This document shows positions 50,301 through 61,000 of a stretch of 64,000 nucleotides of DNA, in pieces; the stretch's first letter is position 1, and each line of letters opens with the position of its first letter. Where the stretch lies: positions 4,030,001 to 4,094,000 of the forward strand of contig OX596339.1 of NCBI GenBank assembly GCA_951394405.1. Direction: 5' to 3'. Origin of the DNA: Coprinellus micaceus. Its lineage: Eukaryota; Basidiomycota; Agaricomycetes; Agaricales; Psathyrellaceae. The position numbers and the translations under genes are program-made. The notes under the pieces are model-generated. The model was not told the origin of the DNA and did not search any database. It saw nothing but the letters and a program-made list of their open reading frames with translations.

Positions 50301-51991
50301 GACCAGGCGAATGCGGTCACCGTGTACATCGTCCCTTACAACGCCATGCACGAGCAGTTCCACAAACGTCTCCAGGACGCCGGCGTCAGTCATTCGTCCT
50401 GGCATCAAGGTATCACCCCGGAAAGCGCTCCTCAGAATATCATCGTCACCTGTGATACCGCCACCATGAAGCATTTCGTCAGCTTTCTCCGCGAAATGGC
50501 CTCTCAAAAGCGCCTAGCTCGCGTCATCTTTGACGAAGCCCATCTCATCATTCGTCAAGACGACTTCCGACCCGTCATGCACCAGCTCAAGTTCCTGGCA
50601 GAGCTGGGCGTCCAGGTCTTCTTGCTCACTGCTACCCTTCCGGTAGCGCTCCAGCCCAAGCTCCTCGAATACGTGGGGCTCACAGCCCCCATTGTCCTTC
50701 GAGGAGTGACGCCCCGCCCCAACATATCATATCGAATCATTCGAGTAGCGGCGGCCAACGATGTTCTCCCCAAAGTTCAAGACGTCTATCTCTCTCTCCA
50801 AACCCTGGATGAAGCGAAACGCATCCTGATCTTTTGTCGATCCGTATCCGACACAACCAAACTCGCCGAGAAACTGGGCATCGAGGCCTGTTATGCCAAC
50901 TTGGGACAAGTGGAAATCGCCAAACTCATTTCCCGATTCCGCTCCGGAGAGGTCAAAGCCATCGCGACCACCTGCGTGCTCGGAGTGGGGCTGGACATTC
51001 CTGGCGTGTCGCATGTCCTCCATGCCGGAAATCCGAGGGACATCATCGACTTTGCTCAGGACACAGGGCGAGCCGGGAGAGACAAGGCTACGAAAAAGGC
51101 ATACTCTGTGGTCATCTCCAGCCCCATCCCCAATCCTACGTCCGAGGACGGCGATCCTGCAGTGGTAGCCATGGAAAAGTACCTCGAGAACCGAAAAGCA
51201 TGTCGACGCGTCTGTTTGCAAGAGCCTCTCGACGGCTCTGCCCTTCCCTGCTCGATGCTAGGTCCAGAAACACACCTCTGCGACGTCTGCTTGAAGGAGA
51301 GCACAGGATCGAGTTCTTTGATCGCCCCAAGCCAACCACCTCCATCTCTATCAGGTTCCCATCGTCTCGTACCCAACTTGGGTCCACACCAGCACATTGC
51401 CGCCACCCACGCAGCTCTCGCATTAGCCCACGTCCGGCCCGACGACGGCGGGTTGTGGCGCCTCCTTCACAAAGTCATCCCGGCGTATTCGGAACTCTGC
51501 ATACTCTGCCTCCTCAGAAGACAAGACCACAACCACAACTTTCTGGAACGCCATCCGAAAATTCTGGATGCTTATAGCTCTATGAAAGCGGACATCAAAG
51601 GACGTTTGCCTCCAGGGACGTGTCATACGTGCCTTCTCCCTCAGCACGTCAGTCAAAAACCTCTTTCTCTCTCTCTCTCTCGCTGATACACGGTTAGGGT
51701 CAATTCAATGAAGAAGATGGCTCCCAACGACGTATTCACCCTTGGATAAATGACGGTGATCATTGTTCCCAACCAGAAACCCTCTGGGCCTTTGTCTTTG
51801 CTTCTCGGACTATGGAGACTGTCATATACTCCGTTTTGCCCGCGGAAATCAGCAGCCTCCTCAACCAATCAAAATCGCTCTTCCTTTCTGGTGTATATGA
51901 CTGGTTTTGCAAGACATCGAGCGACGGAGAAGCTATCAATGCTTTGACATTAATTAGAACCATCGAGCGGAAGTATTCCCTCCCTGTATAA
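47322..51991 (+). CDS. Zinc finger / tyrosine-recombinase-like / RecQ-type DEAH helicase
   Basis: Exons 47322-48667, 48728-51647 and 51698-51991 give 1,519 residues. A further 5' exon at 47208-47225 (intron 47226-47282) would add 19 residues with a clean splice. Residues 11-36 carry a C2H2-like finger (CRTCKCAVNPTTLYDHFRRGLH); a CPSC...C...C pair follows near 88. Residues about 620-800 look like a tyrosine recombinase catalytic domain: Arg631 (ARGTEL), Arg754 (SWFRQF), LGHSS with His783, and Tyr792 nine residues later, the usual spacing. Helicase motifs: TATGSGKT (about 956-963), DEAH (1051), LLTATLP (about 1083), QDTGRAGRD (about 1228), as in RecQ-type SF2 helicases. Cys clusters follow near 1280-1310. 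Such helicases occur near fungal telomeres (telomere-linked helicases). The last intron carries a CT tract. Confidence 0.88.
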
Positions 51992-52262
51992 TTACGCGCC
52001 TCCTTTTGAGAAAAAGAAATATAGAAAACACAACCGCTCTTCCTATCGAGCGCAAGTATTCGCCCCCGCCTCCCTGAATAATTATGTGCACCCTATGAGA
52101 AAGAAAAAAAAAAAAAACCGCTCTTCCTTTCCGGTCGGTGTATATGACTGATTCTGCAAGACATCGAGCGACGGAGAACCCATCAACGCTTTGACAGTAA
52201 TTAGAACCATCGAGCGGAAGTATTCCCTCCTGTATAAGTAGGCGCATCCTTTGAGAGGAAAA
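51876..52262 (+). repeat. Triplicated 3' end of the helicase gene
   Basis: The helicase 3' end from CGCTCTTCCTTTC at 51,876 to about 52,020 recurs at 52,118-52,262 with few changes (GTATATGACTG, CAAGACATCGAGCGACGGAG, ACCATCGAGCGGAAGTATTC). An internally deleted copy lies at 52,035-52,105. Short A-runs separate the copies. The third copy ends at the start of the next gene. Confidence 0.85.
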
Positions 52263-52271
52263 AATGGAATC

Positions 52272-52538
52272 ATGTCCCTTCCTTTCGCCCCCTCCCCTCC
52301 TCCTCCTCCTCCTCCTCACGTCTGCGCCATGTATACCAAGCTCGGTGCCGCTCGATGCTCGTCCTGTGGACACAGAAAGGACACTGAGCTGCACCGCTTG
52401 TACTGCGGGGTCGATTCCCTCACGATCTCTATTCCTGGTCTCCCCACCATCGTCGTCAACCGCTCCAACGACGGGTTCCTTGAATGCCCATTTCCTTGTG
52501 CGACTCCAAGGATAAAAAACGCCGAGGCGTTCCAGGTG

Positions 52539-52574
<36 letters not shown>

Positions 52575-53732
52575 CGCTCTCTCTCTGATTCTTCGTACAG
52601 ATTCATGTCGAGAGCTGCCCTCGATTCCCCGTGCTGTCCACAAAGTCAGTGCCTCTCGGGCGTCTCGTTCGTGTTCACAACTAACCTCTCTCTCTCTCTC
52701 TGTAGTGTGCCTCAAACCCCTCTCTCTCGGTCGTGGCGCGCCCCTGTCCCTCAATCGTCGCACTCGGTCAACCGCCCATTCTCGTTGCCGGCCCCTAGCC
52801 AAGTTCCTATCACCCCTATCAGTATCCCTAAACGCAAGAATCCCCCGGATGACCCCATACCTCCCCCCACAAAGCGACGTATCATATCTGACTCTGGCCT
52901 CAGCGCGGCGACGACTTCTTCGCCACTCCAACAACCATCCTCGCCGTCCGTTCCTGGCCCATCGACCGCCCCTGGACGGGGTTTCATTAGGCAATTTGGG
53001 CTCACCGAAGCCGACCCTATCTGCTCCAGCACGGAACTCGTTACAGCCTCGTCACAGCTCTCTGAGAACGGTGTCTGTACCCAATGCTACATCACCAACA
53101 GGGTCGACATCCTACATACTCCCAACGGCTGCCCCTATCTATACGACGAAAACTCCAAGGCGTACTCCAAATCCTTCCGCGAAAAGGTCCACTTTGACCG
53201 CCTAGATAGTATCTGCTATCGGTGCGGCGTACCGTTTGGTGTACGTGTCTTGTCATCCCATTCTTCATTCATTCTTTCTCGTTCTCATATCCCTCTTCAG
53301 TTAGGGCTTCCAACAAGCCACGGTCTCAGTCCTTTCCACAAGGATCGGCCCACGTCTAGGCATCCGTGCCAGTATCAAGACGCTCTCCTCCACCTTCCTT
53401 ATCTCTTTCTTTGTCTCAGGGACAAGCCGCTGTTCCGCCCATCGCTCGTCACCCTTGCCAAGGAGATTCGCAAGGTCGAGGGAGGTCCAAGTTTCGACCT
53501 CATGACTGCCCCACCTACTGACTTTTACACTTGGATCACCGCCGCTCCTCTCCGCCTGACGAGTCCTGCTACCCTCCTCATGCTCCATGTCCTCGTCAAG
53601 CTTCGTGGCTTACCCCGATCCCCAGCATTAACCACCTACCCTCAGGACTTTGGCGATCTCGACCAAGCTGCCGCCCAGTTGACTGAATTCCTCGAGGGCG
53701 GGGACTCTGTCCTTGACGCCACGTCCGTCTAG
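52272..53732 (+). CDS. Zinc-finger protein partner of the helicase gene
   Basis: Exons 52272-52535, 52601-52644, 52706-53240 and 53301-53732 give 424 residues. After a poly-Pro start, CSSCGHRKDTELHRLYC and ECPFPC...FQIHVESC form two Cys/His clusters; the second is completed only if the 44-nt exon 2 is spliced in, which supports the model. A basic, Pro/Ser-rich middle (KRKNPPDD, PTKRRI) looks like a nuclear localisation region. CTQCYITNRVDILHTPNGC and CYRCGVPFG...H...CQYQDALL add further metal-binding-type residues. No named family is recognised. It starts 280 bp after the helicase stop on the same strand, so the two may be a functional pair. A read-through frame also exists across the introns. 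Confidence 0.75.
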
Positions 53733-53775
53733 ATTCGCCCAACCCCCACCGTGTACGTTTACCATTCGTCTCTGC

Positions 53776-54200
53776 ATTGTCGATCCGGGATGTTCTGTCT
53801 CTCTCTGTACTTTTATCACTAGAACGCATTTCGTCTCTCTCTCTCTCTCTCTCTCTCTCTTACCTGCATTGTCGATCCGGGATGTTCTCTCTCTCTCTCT
53901 CTCTCTCTGTACTCTTATCGCTAGAACGCATTTCGTCTCCCTCGATTACCTGCATTCTCTCCATCCTTCTCTCTCTCTCTCTCTCTGTACTTTTATCGCT
54001 AGAACACATTTCGTCTCCCTCGATTACCTGCATTCTCTCCATCCTCCTCTCTCTCTCTCTCTCTCTGTACTTTTATCGCTAGAACACATTTCGTCTCCCT
54101 CGATTACCTGCATTCTCTCCATCCTCCTCTCTCTCTCTCTCTCTCTGTACTTTTATCGCTAGAACGCATTTCGTCTCCCTCGCTTACCTGCATTCGCCTC
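53776..54200 (+). repeat. Minisatellite of about 67-82 bp with CT tracts
   Basis: About five units, each with a CT tract, TGTACTYTTATCGCTAGAACR and CATTTCGTCTCCCTCGATTA followed by CCTGCATT, with starts near 53,810, 53,918, 53,986, 54,067 and 54,148. The Leu/Ser-rich frames are by-products. Confidence 0.8.
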
Positions 54201-54304
54201 TGTTCGTTCACTTGATCCTTCTCCGTATAGCTTCCTCCGTCGATCCATACTCTAGCACACCCCTTCGTCAAACGTCCGTCCATGTACTCTACCACACGTC
54301 ACGT

Positions 54305-54318
54305 CTCTACATGTAGAG
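54305..54318. repeat. CTACATGTAG palindrome, site 6
   Basis: CTCTACATGTAGAG, extended by GT/GT imperfectly. It lies between the zinc-finger gene (570 bp before) and the next start codon (144 bp after). Confidence 0.8.
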
Positions 54319-54461
54319 GTGTAAATTCCAAATTAGACGTGTCGGCTCGATCTCCCGGCCACTTCGGTGATCGCCCCTTGATCAAAACGCACAATCCTTC
54401 GTTTCGTTATAAGCAGTCGAACCACTCTCCCATACACGCACCCCGCCCCAGCCTGCACAAT

Positions 54462-55571
54462 ATGGCCACCACGTACGTCCCTCAACGTTTACACATCCCC
54501 CTCCCTCCCTCCCTCCACCGACACAGACACAGTCACACAGTGATTCATAACCCTTTGTATCACAGAGATACCGAACATCAGAGTCTTCTCCTCATACGCA
54601 CGTCCATCGCCGTCCCTATTGGGAAGGACCTTTGCAGGCTCCTGCTGGATTCGCCCCACAACGTTTTATTGGCCTGCCTCCCAAACGACCACCTTCCACG
54701 TCTTCAAGTCACCATTCTCCCTCGCATGAACAGCGTCTCTCACCCTCTGCTCGCGTTCCAAGGAGCCACCCACCTCCAACGGCTAGCGATATCAGGCCCC
54801 GTTCAACTGGACGCAGCCCTCGAGGACACCAACCTTACACACCTCAGCCTCGTCGGCGCTAGTCTCTCCATGCCCATCCTCCCCAACCTTCAGAACTTGA
54901 AGTATCTGCATCTTCACGGCGCCCAGTCCATTCTCATCGCCAACGGACGATCATACGGCGTACTCCCCCGCCTTGAGACCCTATGCGTTCACGTTCGGGG
55001 CGTCAACACATTTCGCCTGTTCACGTTCTTTACCACCATCCGCACGCCAGGCCTCAAGTGCCTCTCCCTCGATTGCGACTGGCTTCTTATGAGAGCCTGC
55101 ATCTCTGGAATCTGCGATCGACTGCAGACCATGCCCCGCATTGAACGCCTTCGAATTATCGGTCCAAACATCAACAGTTACACAATCTCCCAGCTCGCGT
55201 CCGTCACTCCCCATATCGATACCCTCGAGTTGGCACACGACGCCCTGTCCGCTGTTGCGGAAGCGATCAACCAAGTTCTCTGGCTGGACATTGAAACCGT
55301 GACCATCGTCTACCCAGAGACCCGCCTCGGCGACTCTGTCACACCTACTCACCCATACATATCCATTTTTGTCGACCTCCCTCATCTTCAATCCCTCCGC
55401 CAAGCCTTCCCCGACCTTGTTCTTTATGTTCAAGGACAGTACCCCGAACAGCTCTCCACATTGTTTGGACAGATCGCAACCGTTCGAGATATTCACGACT
55501 TTGGCATCGATCACGACTCGGAACACGTCGCTACCAGGCTGAACGAATCCCTTTTCTATTTTACAGATTGA
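54462..55571 (+). CDS. Leucine-rich-repeat-like protein
   Basis: Single exon, 369 residues from MATTYVPQRLHIPLP. The open frame extends 60 codons upstream, but that part contains the palindrome and is taken as 5' flank. Residues about 130-330 show leucine-rich repeats (LQRLAISGP, LTHLSLVGA, LKYLHLHGAQ, LETLCVHV, LKCLSLDCD, IERLRIIGP), the pattern of fungal F-box/LRR proteins. I see no clear F-box at the N-terminus, although IPLPPSL and CRLLLDSPHNVLLACLP could be a diverged one. Probably a protein-interaction scaffold; the partner is unknown. It follows the zinc-finger gene and faces the RBR gene tail to tail, with 77 bp between stops. Confidence 0.78.
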   Translation: MATTYVPQRLHIPLPPSLHRHRHSHTVIHNPLYHRDTEHQSLLLIRTSIAVPIGKDLCRLLLDSPHNVLLACLPNDHLPRLQVTILPRMNSVSHPLLAFQGATHLQRLAISGPVQLDAALEDTNLTHLSLVGASLSMPILPNLQNLKYLHLHGAQSILIANGRSYGVLPRLETLCVHVRGVNTFRLFTFFTTIRTPGLKCLSLDCDWLLMRACISGICDRLQTMPRIERLRIIGPNINSYTISQLASVTPHIDTLELAHDALSAVAEAINQVLWLDIETVTIVYPETRLGDSVTPTHPYISIFVDLPHLQSLRQAFPDLVLYVQGQYPEQLSTLFGQIATVRDIHDFGIDHDSEHVATRLNESLFYFTD

Positions 55572-55648
55572 GAAAATGCACTCTCCGCGTTTTGTACGTA
55601 CGGGCGCCTAATACATAAATGAGATCCGAGCACTGCCACCGATTGATC

Positions 55649-56673
55649 TTATCTGCGAGATTGGCCGCCTGGCGGATGCGCCGGGTGAAGGACTTGTTGG
55701 TTCTGCACGACTCCCCCCATGAACCCCCACCCGTCCTCATCGCTACTGATTCCAGAATCGTCCGAACTGTCCATGGGTGCAAAGTCGATGCTGGGGTACG
55801 TGGCCTCGAAGCGTGCCGTTACTCGAGCTCGAGCCTCGACCCGGACCTCTCGATCGTCCACATAGCCGGAGCATACCCCCCCTTGTCCGTCCTCGCGAAA
55901 GTGGGCGCCCTTGTCATTCCATAAGATTGCGCCACACACCGCGCAGGTGCACGTACCGCACCTCGGACAGGTCATTCTACTGCACTGAACACGCGTGATG
56001 AGCGGGCCTAGGGCGTCCCAAGTGGAAAGGCGACTTACCCCGCCTATCTTTAAAGTTCCTATCCACGCCAGCTTGTCAGTATCAAGTCTTTTTCTCTCTC
56101 GAACGAGAAGCACGTACTTATCATACAACGCCCACATTTTCCCAGCAATGTCTCTGAAAGCTCGTTCTCGTATGCTCGAGAGACGCGCTCATCCGAGTCT
56201 CGTCCTTCTTCGTCCTCCTCGTCCTCTTCTTGTTCCGTGGCCTCTGTGCCAAGCACATTACCGCAACCCTCGCAGTTGATAGCCTCCTCCCCGATGTTGC
56301 CTCGGTCACAGTTGGTGCAATAGACGATGTGCTTTGTCTTGTCCAATCCGTCGTTGTGTATCAACACGCAGTACCTGGCTTGCTCCGTAGAGTCCAACAG
56401 GCGGCAGACCATCTCCGAATCGAGGCGTCCTGAACACTCGGTAGTGGACGGGCACGCGATCTTTGCGGTCCACTTTGCTCGCGAAAGCTGTACAAGTTTC
56501 CCCATACAACGCTGGCAGACGGGGTGCGTTCCCCCATCGCACCACACCCTGTGGCCGGCAGTGGTACCACAGTCGCATACTGCGCATTTTTCATTATCGG
56601 CTTCTTCCTCGTCGTCCCCCCAGATCTCTTCTTCTGTCGACCTGGCCCCCAAACTAGAGATCGGCTTTCGCAT
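55649..56673 (-). CDS. RBR (RING-IBR-RING) E3 ubiquitin ligase-like protein
   Basis: Minus-strand exons 56673-56118, 56058-56039 and 55984-55649 give 303 residues. The middle exon is only 20 nt, yet it completes the second RING: CGRCMIRTLKIGGCSRMTC then CPRCGTCTCAVC, the RBR RING2 pattern with the Gly-Gly-Cys catalytic position. RING1-like: CAVCDC...CDGGTHPVCQRC...ACPS. IBR-like: YCTNCDRGNIGEEAINCEGC. Acidic runs lie before and between domains. RBR ligases take ubiquitin from an E2 onto the RING2 Cys before transfer. The N-terminus may extend beyond the chosen ATG. It is convergent with the LRR-like gene. Confidence 0.82.
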
Positions 56674-57196
56674 TACTTTTGGAACATCTTGTCAAAATTC
56701 TCGCGAGCAACAAGAGGGACGCGAAACGACATACCGACGGCTCGACCTCCAGCAGGTGTTCGTGCTTCGAGTGCGTGAATCAAACTTCTTTTCGCAGGTA
56801 TTCGTCCTCGAGTGCGTGCAAAAAGAGGCAGACGGTATCAAAGCACTGCGCGACAGAGCAAAAAGGTAGCGAGGCTGGCCTGTGCGCGAATCCGTGGTCA
56901 CTTGTCACCTGTCACGGTTCTGTGTGACATGTCTGTCAAGAAAAACAAGAAGAAAATCCTCGTTTGCCTGCCTCAGCCGTCAAGGAAAGGGGGTTAGGAT
57001 GAGAAATGACCGTTTCAATATGTTTATGATTGGCGCCCAGAGTAACCTCCCCGATATATTATCCCATTGATCGACCCGCAACGGTTGAGCGCTGATACCC
57101 CCGCATTCCGTCCGAGATGGGATTTCATCACGAGCGCTTCTTCTCCTTCTGCCGAATTCCATCTCCCTATACACCGCCGCCCACCCAATTCGCCAA
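56674..57196. other. Divergent promoter region
   Basis: This 523-bp stretch lies between two divergently oriented genes (RBR, minus; small basic protein, plus) and probably holds both promoters. A TTGGCGCCCAG box is at 57,029-57,039. No coding exon is recognised. Confidence 0.45.
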
Positions 57197-57697
57197 ATGG
57201 CTCGTACAAAGCATACCACACAACGCAAGGAACCTCGCCAACCGAGCGAATACAAAAAGTTGGCCACGATGACCTGCCAGTATCCGGGGCGGAGGAATAG
57301 AGCCGGGGAAAGGGTGCTCCAGGAAGCCCAAGGTAACGTACATAGTTCGAGATGGGTTGCACTACCGCGTCGGAACCAGCTCACCCTAACCCACCAGAAG
57401 TTGAACGCCTAGAAACCTTGCGCGTCGCCAGAGAAGCGAGAAGAGCTGCAAAAGCCGCTGCTCTCGCAAAGGATCTCGCTGCGATACTCGAAGAAGAAGC
57501 ATCCCGCAAAACTCACTACAGGCTGAGGTCCTACTCGCGGAGCCAAGTGTGTACTATACCATTCCCTGGAACCCTAAACCCCCTTGCTGAAAACGCCACA
57601 ACATCGGCAGGAAAACGACAAGGAGAAGCAGGAGGAGAGTAACAAGAAGAAGACGAAGAAGAAGAACCCCAACACGCGCTCGATAGTCCGCGTTTGA
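57197..57697 (+). CDS. Small basic protein with histone-H3-like N-terminus
   Basis: Exons 57197-57332, 57398-57546 and 57611-57697 give 123 residues. The N-terminus MARTKHTTQRK resembles the histone H3 tail (MARTKQTARK) and is followed at the matching distance by YKKLAT (H3: RKQLAT). The rest is unlike H3. Residues 45-80 are Ala/Arg/Glu/Leu-rich and helical (EARRAAKAAALAKDLAAIL), and the end is Lys-rich (SNKKKTKKKNP), suited to nuclear or nucleic-acid binding. If intron 2 is retained, another frame ends at 57,642. The role is unknown; a histone-tail mimic is a speculation based on the first 24 residues. Confidence 0.6.
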
Positions 57698-58084
57698 AAG
57701 AGAGACTACTTATAATAGGTGAGTCCTCGTGTACACCTCTGTGCCATTTCCCCGCTGACGTCGGACGTCCACACCAGAAACTCGTTCGAGATGTATACAC
57801 TACGCCGTCCAATAAAGCCACTCTAACCCCACACTGGCACGCATAGTGCGCGAGTTTTGATGGACAGGCTCTCTTGCCTCTTTCCTTCACCCCAACCCGA
57901 AAGACCTAGGCCCACAGCGTACGATTCGAGAGCCGGTTGAAAAAAGGGGGACCCTGGGTATGGCTCTCAACCGCAGTTGCACACCGTGAAATGATGTCCT
58001 GCATAAAGACGTTCGAGGACCCTAGCTGTCACAGATGCGTACTGTCGGTGTTGCGGTCCTGCCCATGGTTGTAGTTTCATTCTC
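57698..58084. other. Intergenic region before the 330-bp array
   Basis: No gene seen. From about 57,900 some words of the array appear (GCTCTCAACCGC at 57,963; TTTCAGAAGTACGTG at 58,087), so very diverged array units may begin here. Confidence 0.35.
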
Positions 58085-61000
58085 TTTCAGAAGTACGTGC
58101 TGCTAGCTAGTGGCCGAGGGAGCACTCGTGCTAACTGAACTAGCCCTGGCACCCTGCCCGCGCCTCCCAATGTGGTTGAATACCCTACCCTAATCGGCCA
58201 ACCAACCACCCCCCTGTCGACGGTTCGTTCTACAAACTCCCGAGTTTTCCCTAGAGTCTACTCATTACACCCTCGAGGTACATTTTCTCAATTGTTTTCA
58301 TTGCGATCGGGTTAGGGACATTCTGTGTTTCGGTCGTTCCACCCTACAGCGGGGCGTATTGTTCGGCGGCCCAACGCCCTTTTCACCCAAGAGACAAGGG
58401 AATCCTCGGGTCCAAAGGTCCAAGGTACGTGTATCAAAGGTTTCACAGTCAGGCGCTCACCCCAAGACGTTGCAGTAACTAGCCGTATGTGTATATATAC
58501 CCCTTAACCCTCCAAGCCCGCCATTGACGTGACAATCGCCCCGGGCCTGCAAATGTGTGTCGATATCCTTGCTCAACGCTTCATTATATGCACAACGAGT
58601 CTCCTGGAGCGTGGTCGTTACGCTGTGAGGTACGTTTGGAAGCTGTCCATATCACGATCCACCGAGGTAATGTCGCACTAGGGCAAGACGACCAAGTCCG
58701 GGTAATACGGTGTACAACCACACACCCCAACGCTCAACTGCCCAAGGGCCAATGCCATCCTCGTCTTTGACATCCAAGGTACGTGCACGGAAGATTTCAA
58801 GGCCGAGGGCTAACCGTGGCCGTCGTAGTGCATGTATGTGTGTACGCCTCCTCGTCATTGATGGCAACCCCCGCGCCTGCAAATATGTTTGTATACCACT
58901 CTTCAACCGCTCGCCCTACGCCCAACAGCCTCTAGGAGCTTGGTTATTAGGTCTAGAGGTACGCTTCTCAATTGTTCATATCGAGATCTACCCCGAACAT
59001 TTGGCGCTAGGTCGTTCCTCTCATCCCCGGGCAAGACGCTCCACGATCGTGCATCCGGACCCTCTTGTCACCAAATCTACGCCGCCATCCTCGTCTTTAA
59101 CATCCAAAGTACGTGACCACAACGTTTCAAGGCCGAGCGCTCACCCTAGCCGTTGTAGTAGATGTATGTGTGTACGCCTCCCCGCGATTGATGGCAACGC
59201 CCCGCGCCCCCAAACGGGTTTGAATACCCTTCATCAACCACTCGCCCTACGCCCAACAGCCTCTAGGAGCTTGGTTATTAGGTCTAGAGGTACGCTTCTC
59301 AATTGCTCGTATCGAGATCTACCCCGAACATTTGGCGCTAGGTCGTTCCTCTCATCCCCGGGCAAGACGCTCCACGACCCAACACCCTGACCGCCAATGG
59401 CCGAATGTATACCGCCATCCTCGTCTTTTACATCCAAAGTACGTGACCACAACGTTTCAAGGCCGAGCGCTCACCCTAGCCGTCGTAGTGCATGTATGTG
59501 TGTACGCCTCCTCGCTATTGATGGCAACCCCCGCGCCCCAAAACGGGTTTGAATACCACTCTTCAACCACTCGCCCTACGCCCAACAGCCTCTAGGAGCC
59601 TCCTTATTACGCTACAAGGTACGCCTTTCAATTGTTCGTATCGCGATCCATCGACTCAATAACGACGTATGGACTCATATTTAGTGCCGTCCCCATTACA
59701 GTATCGCGTCGTATCAAGCCATTCGAGGGGTCCGATAACAACCGGCCTCGGTTCATTAGCATCCAAAGTAGGTGACCACAACGTTTCACGGCCCAGCGCT
59801 CACCCTAGCCGCTATAGTAGGTCTACCAGTATACGCATTCCCCGCGATTGATGGCAACCCCCGCGCCTGCAAATATGTTTGAATACCACTCTTCAACCGC
59901 TAGTCCTACGCCCGACAGCCTCTAGGAGCTTGTTTATTAGGTCTAGAGGTACGCCTTTCAATTGTTCTTGTTGCGAAATTCCAACAACGTGCCAGGTTAG
60001 GTCGGTGCTCTCAACCGCGGTCGACGGGGCGTATCGTTCAACAACCCAACGCCTTATAACCAAGTCTACCCCGCCATCCTCGTCTCTTCCATCCAAGGTA
60101 CGTGACCACAACGTTTCAAGGCCCAGCGCTCACCCTAGCCGCTATAGTAGGTCTACCAGTATACGCGTTCCCCGCGATTGATGGCAACCCCCGCGCCTGC
60201 AAATATGTTTGTATACCACTCTTCAACCGCTAGTCCTACGCTCAACAGCCTCTAGGAGCCTGGTTATTAGGTCTAGAGGTATGCCTTTCAATTGTTCTTG
60301 TTGCGAAATTCCAACAACGTGCCAGGTTAGGTCGGTGCTCTCAACCGCGGTCGACGGGGCGTATCGTTCAACAACCCAACGCCTTATAACCAAGTCTACC
60401 CCGCCATCCTCGTCTCTTCCATCCAAGGTACGTGACCACAACGTTTCAAGGCCCAGCGCTCACCCTAGCCGCTATAGTAGGTCTACCAGTATACGCGTTC
60501 CCCGCGATTGATGGCAACCCCCGCGCCTGCAAATATGTTTGTATACCACTCTTCAACCGCTAGTCCTACGCTCAACAGCCTCTAGGAGCCTGGTTATTAG
60601 GTCTAGAGGTACGCTTCTCAATTGTTCATATCGAGATCTACCCCGAACATTTGGCGTTAGGTCGTTACTCCCATCCCCGGACAAGACGCTCCACGATCGT
60701 GCATCCGGACCCTCTTGTCACCAAATCTACGCCGCCATCCTCGTCTTTAACATCCAAAGTACGTGACCACAACGTTTCACGGCCCAGCGCTCACCCTAGC
60801 CGCTATAGTAGGTCTACCAGTATACGTGTTCCCCGCGATTGATGGCAACCCCCGCGCCCCCAAACGGGTTTGAATACCCTTCCTCAACCACTCGCCCTAC
60901 GCCCAACAGCCTCTAGGAGCCTGGTTATTAGGTCTAGAGGTACGCTTCTCAATTGCTCGTATCGAGATCTACCCCGAAAATTTGGCGCTAGGTCGTTACT

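Noticed and set aside
53713..54162. Frames with repeated Leu-Ser and CTFIARTHFVSLDYLHS-type units
   Set aside because: By-product of the 67-82 bp CT-rich minisatellite.
59879..60511. 100-codon plus-strand frames repeated in the 330-bp array (LRPTASRSLVIRSRG type)
   Set aside because: They read straight through the predicted introns in a frame different from the spliced one. They stay open mainly because 330 is divisible by three; the spliced 76-codon reading explains donor, acceptor and phase better.
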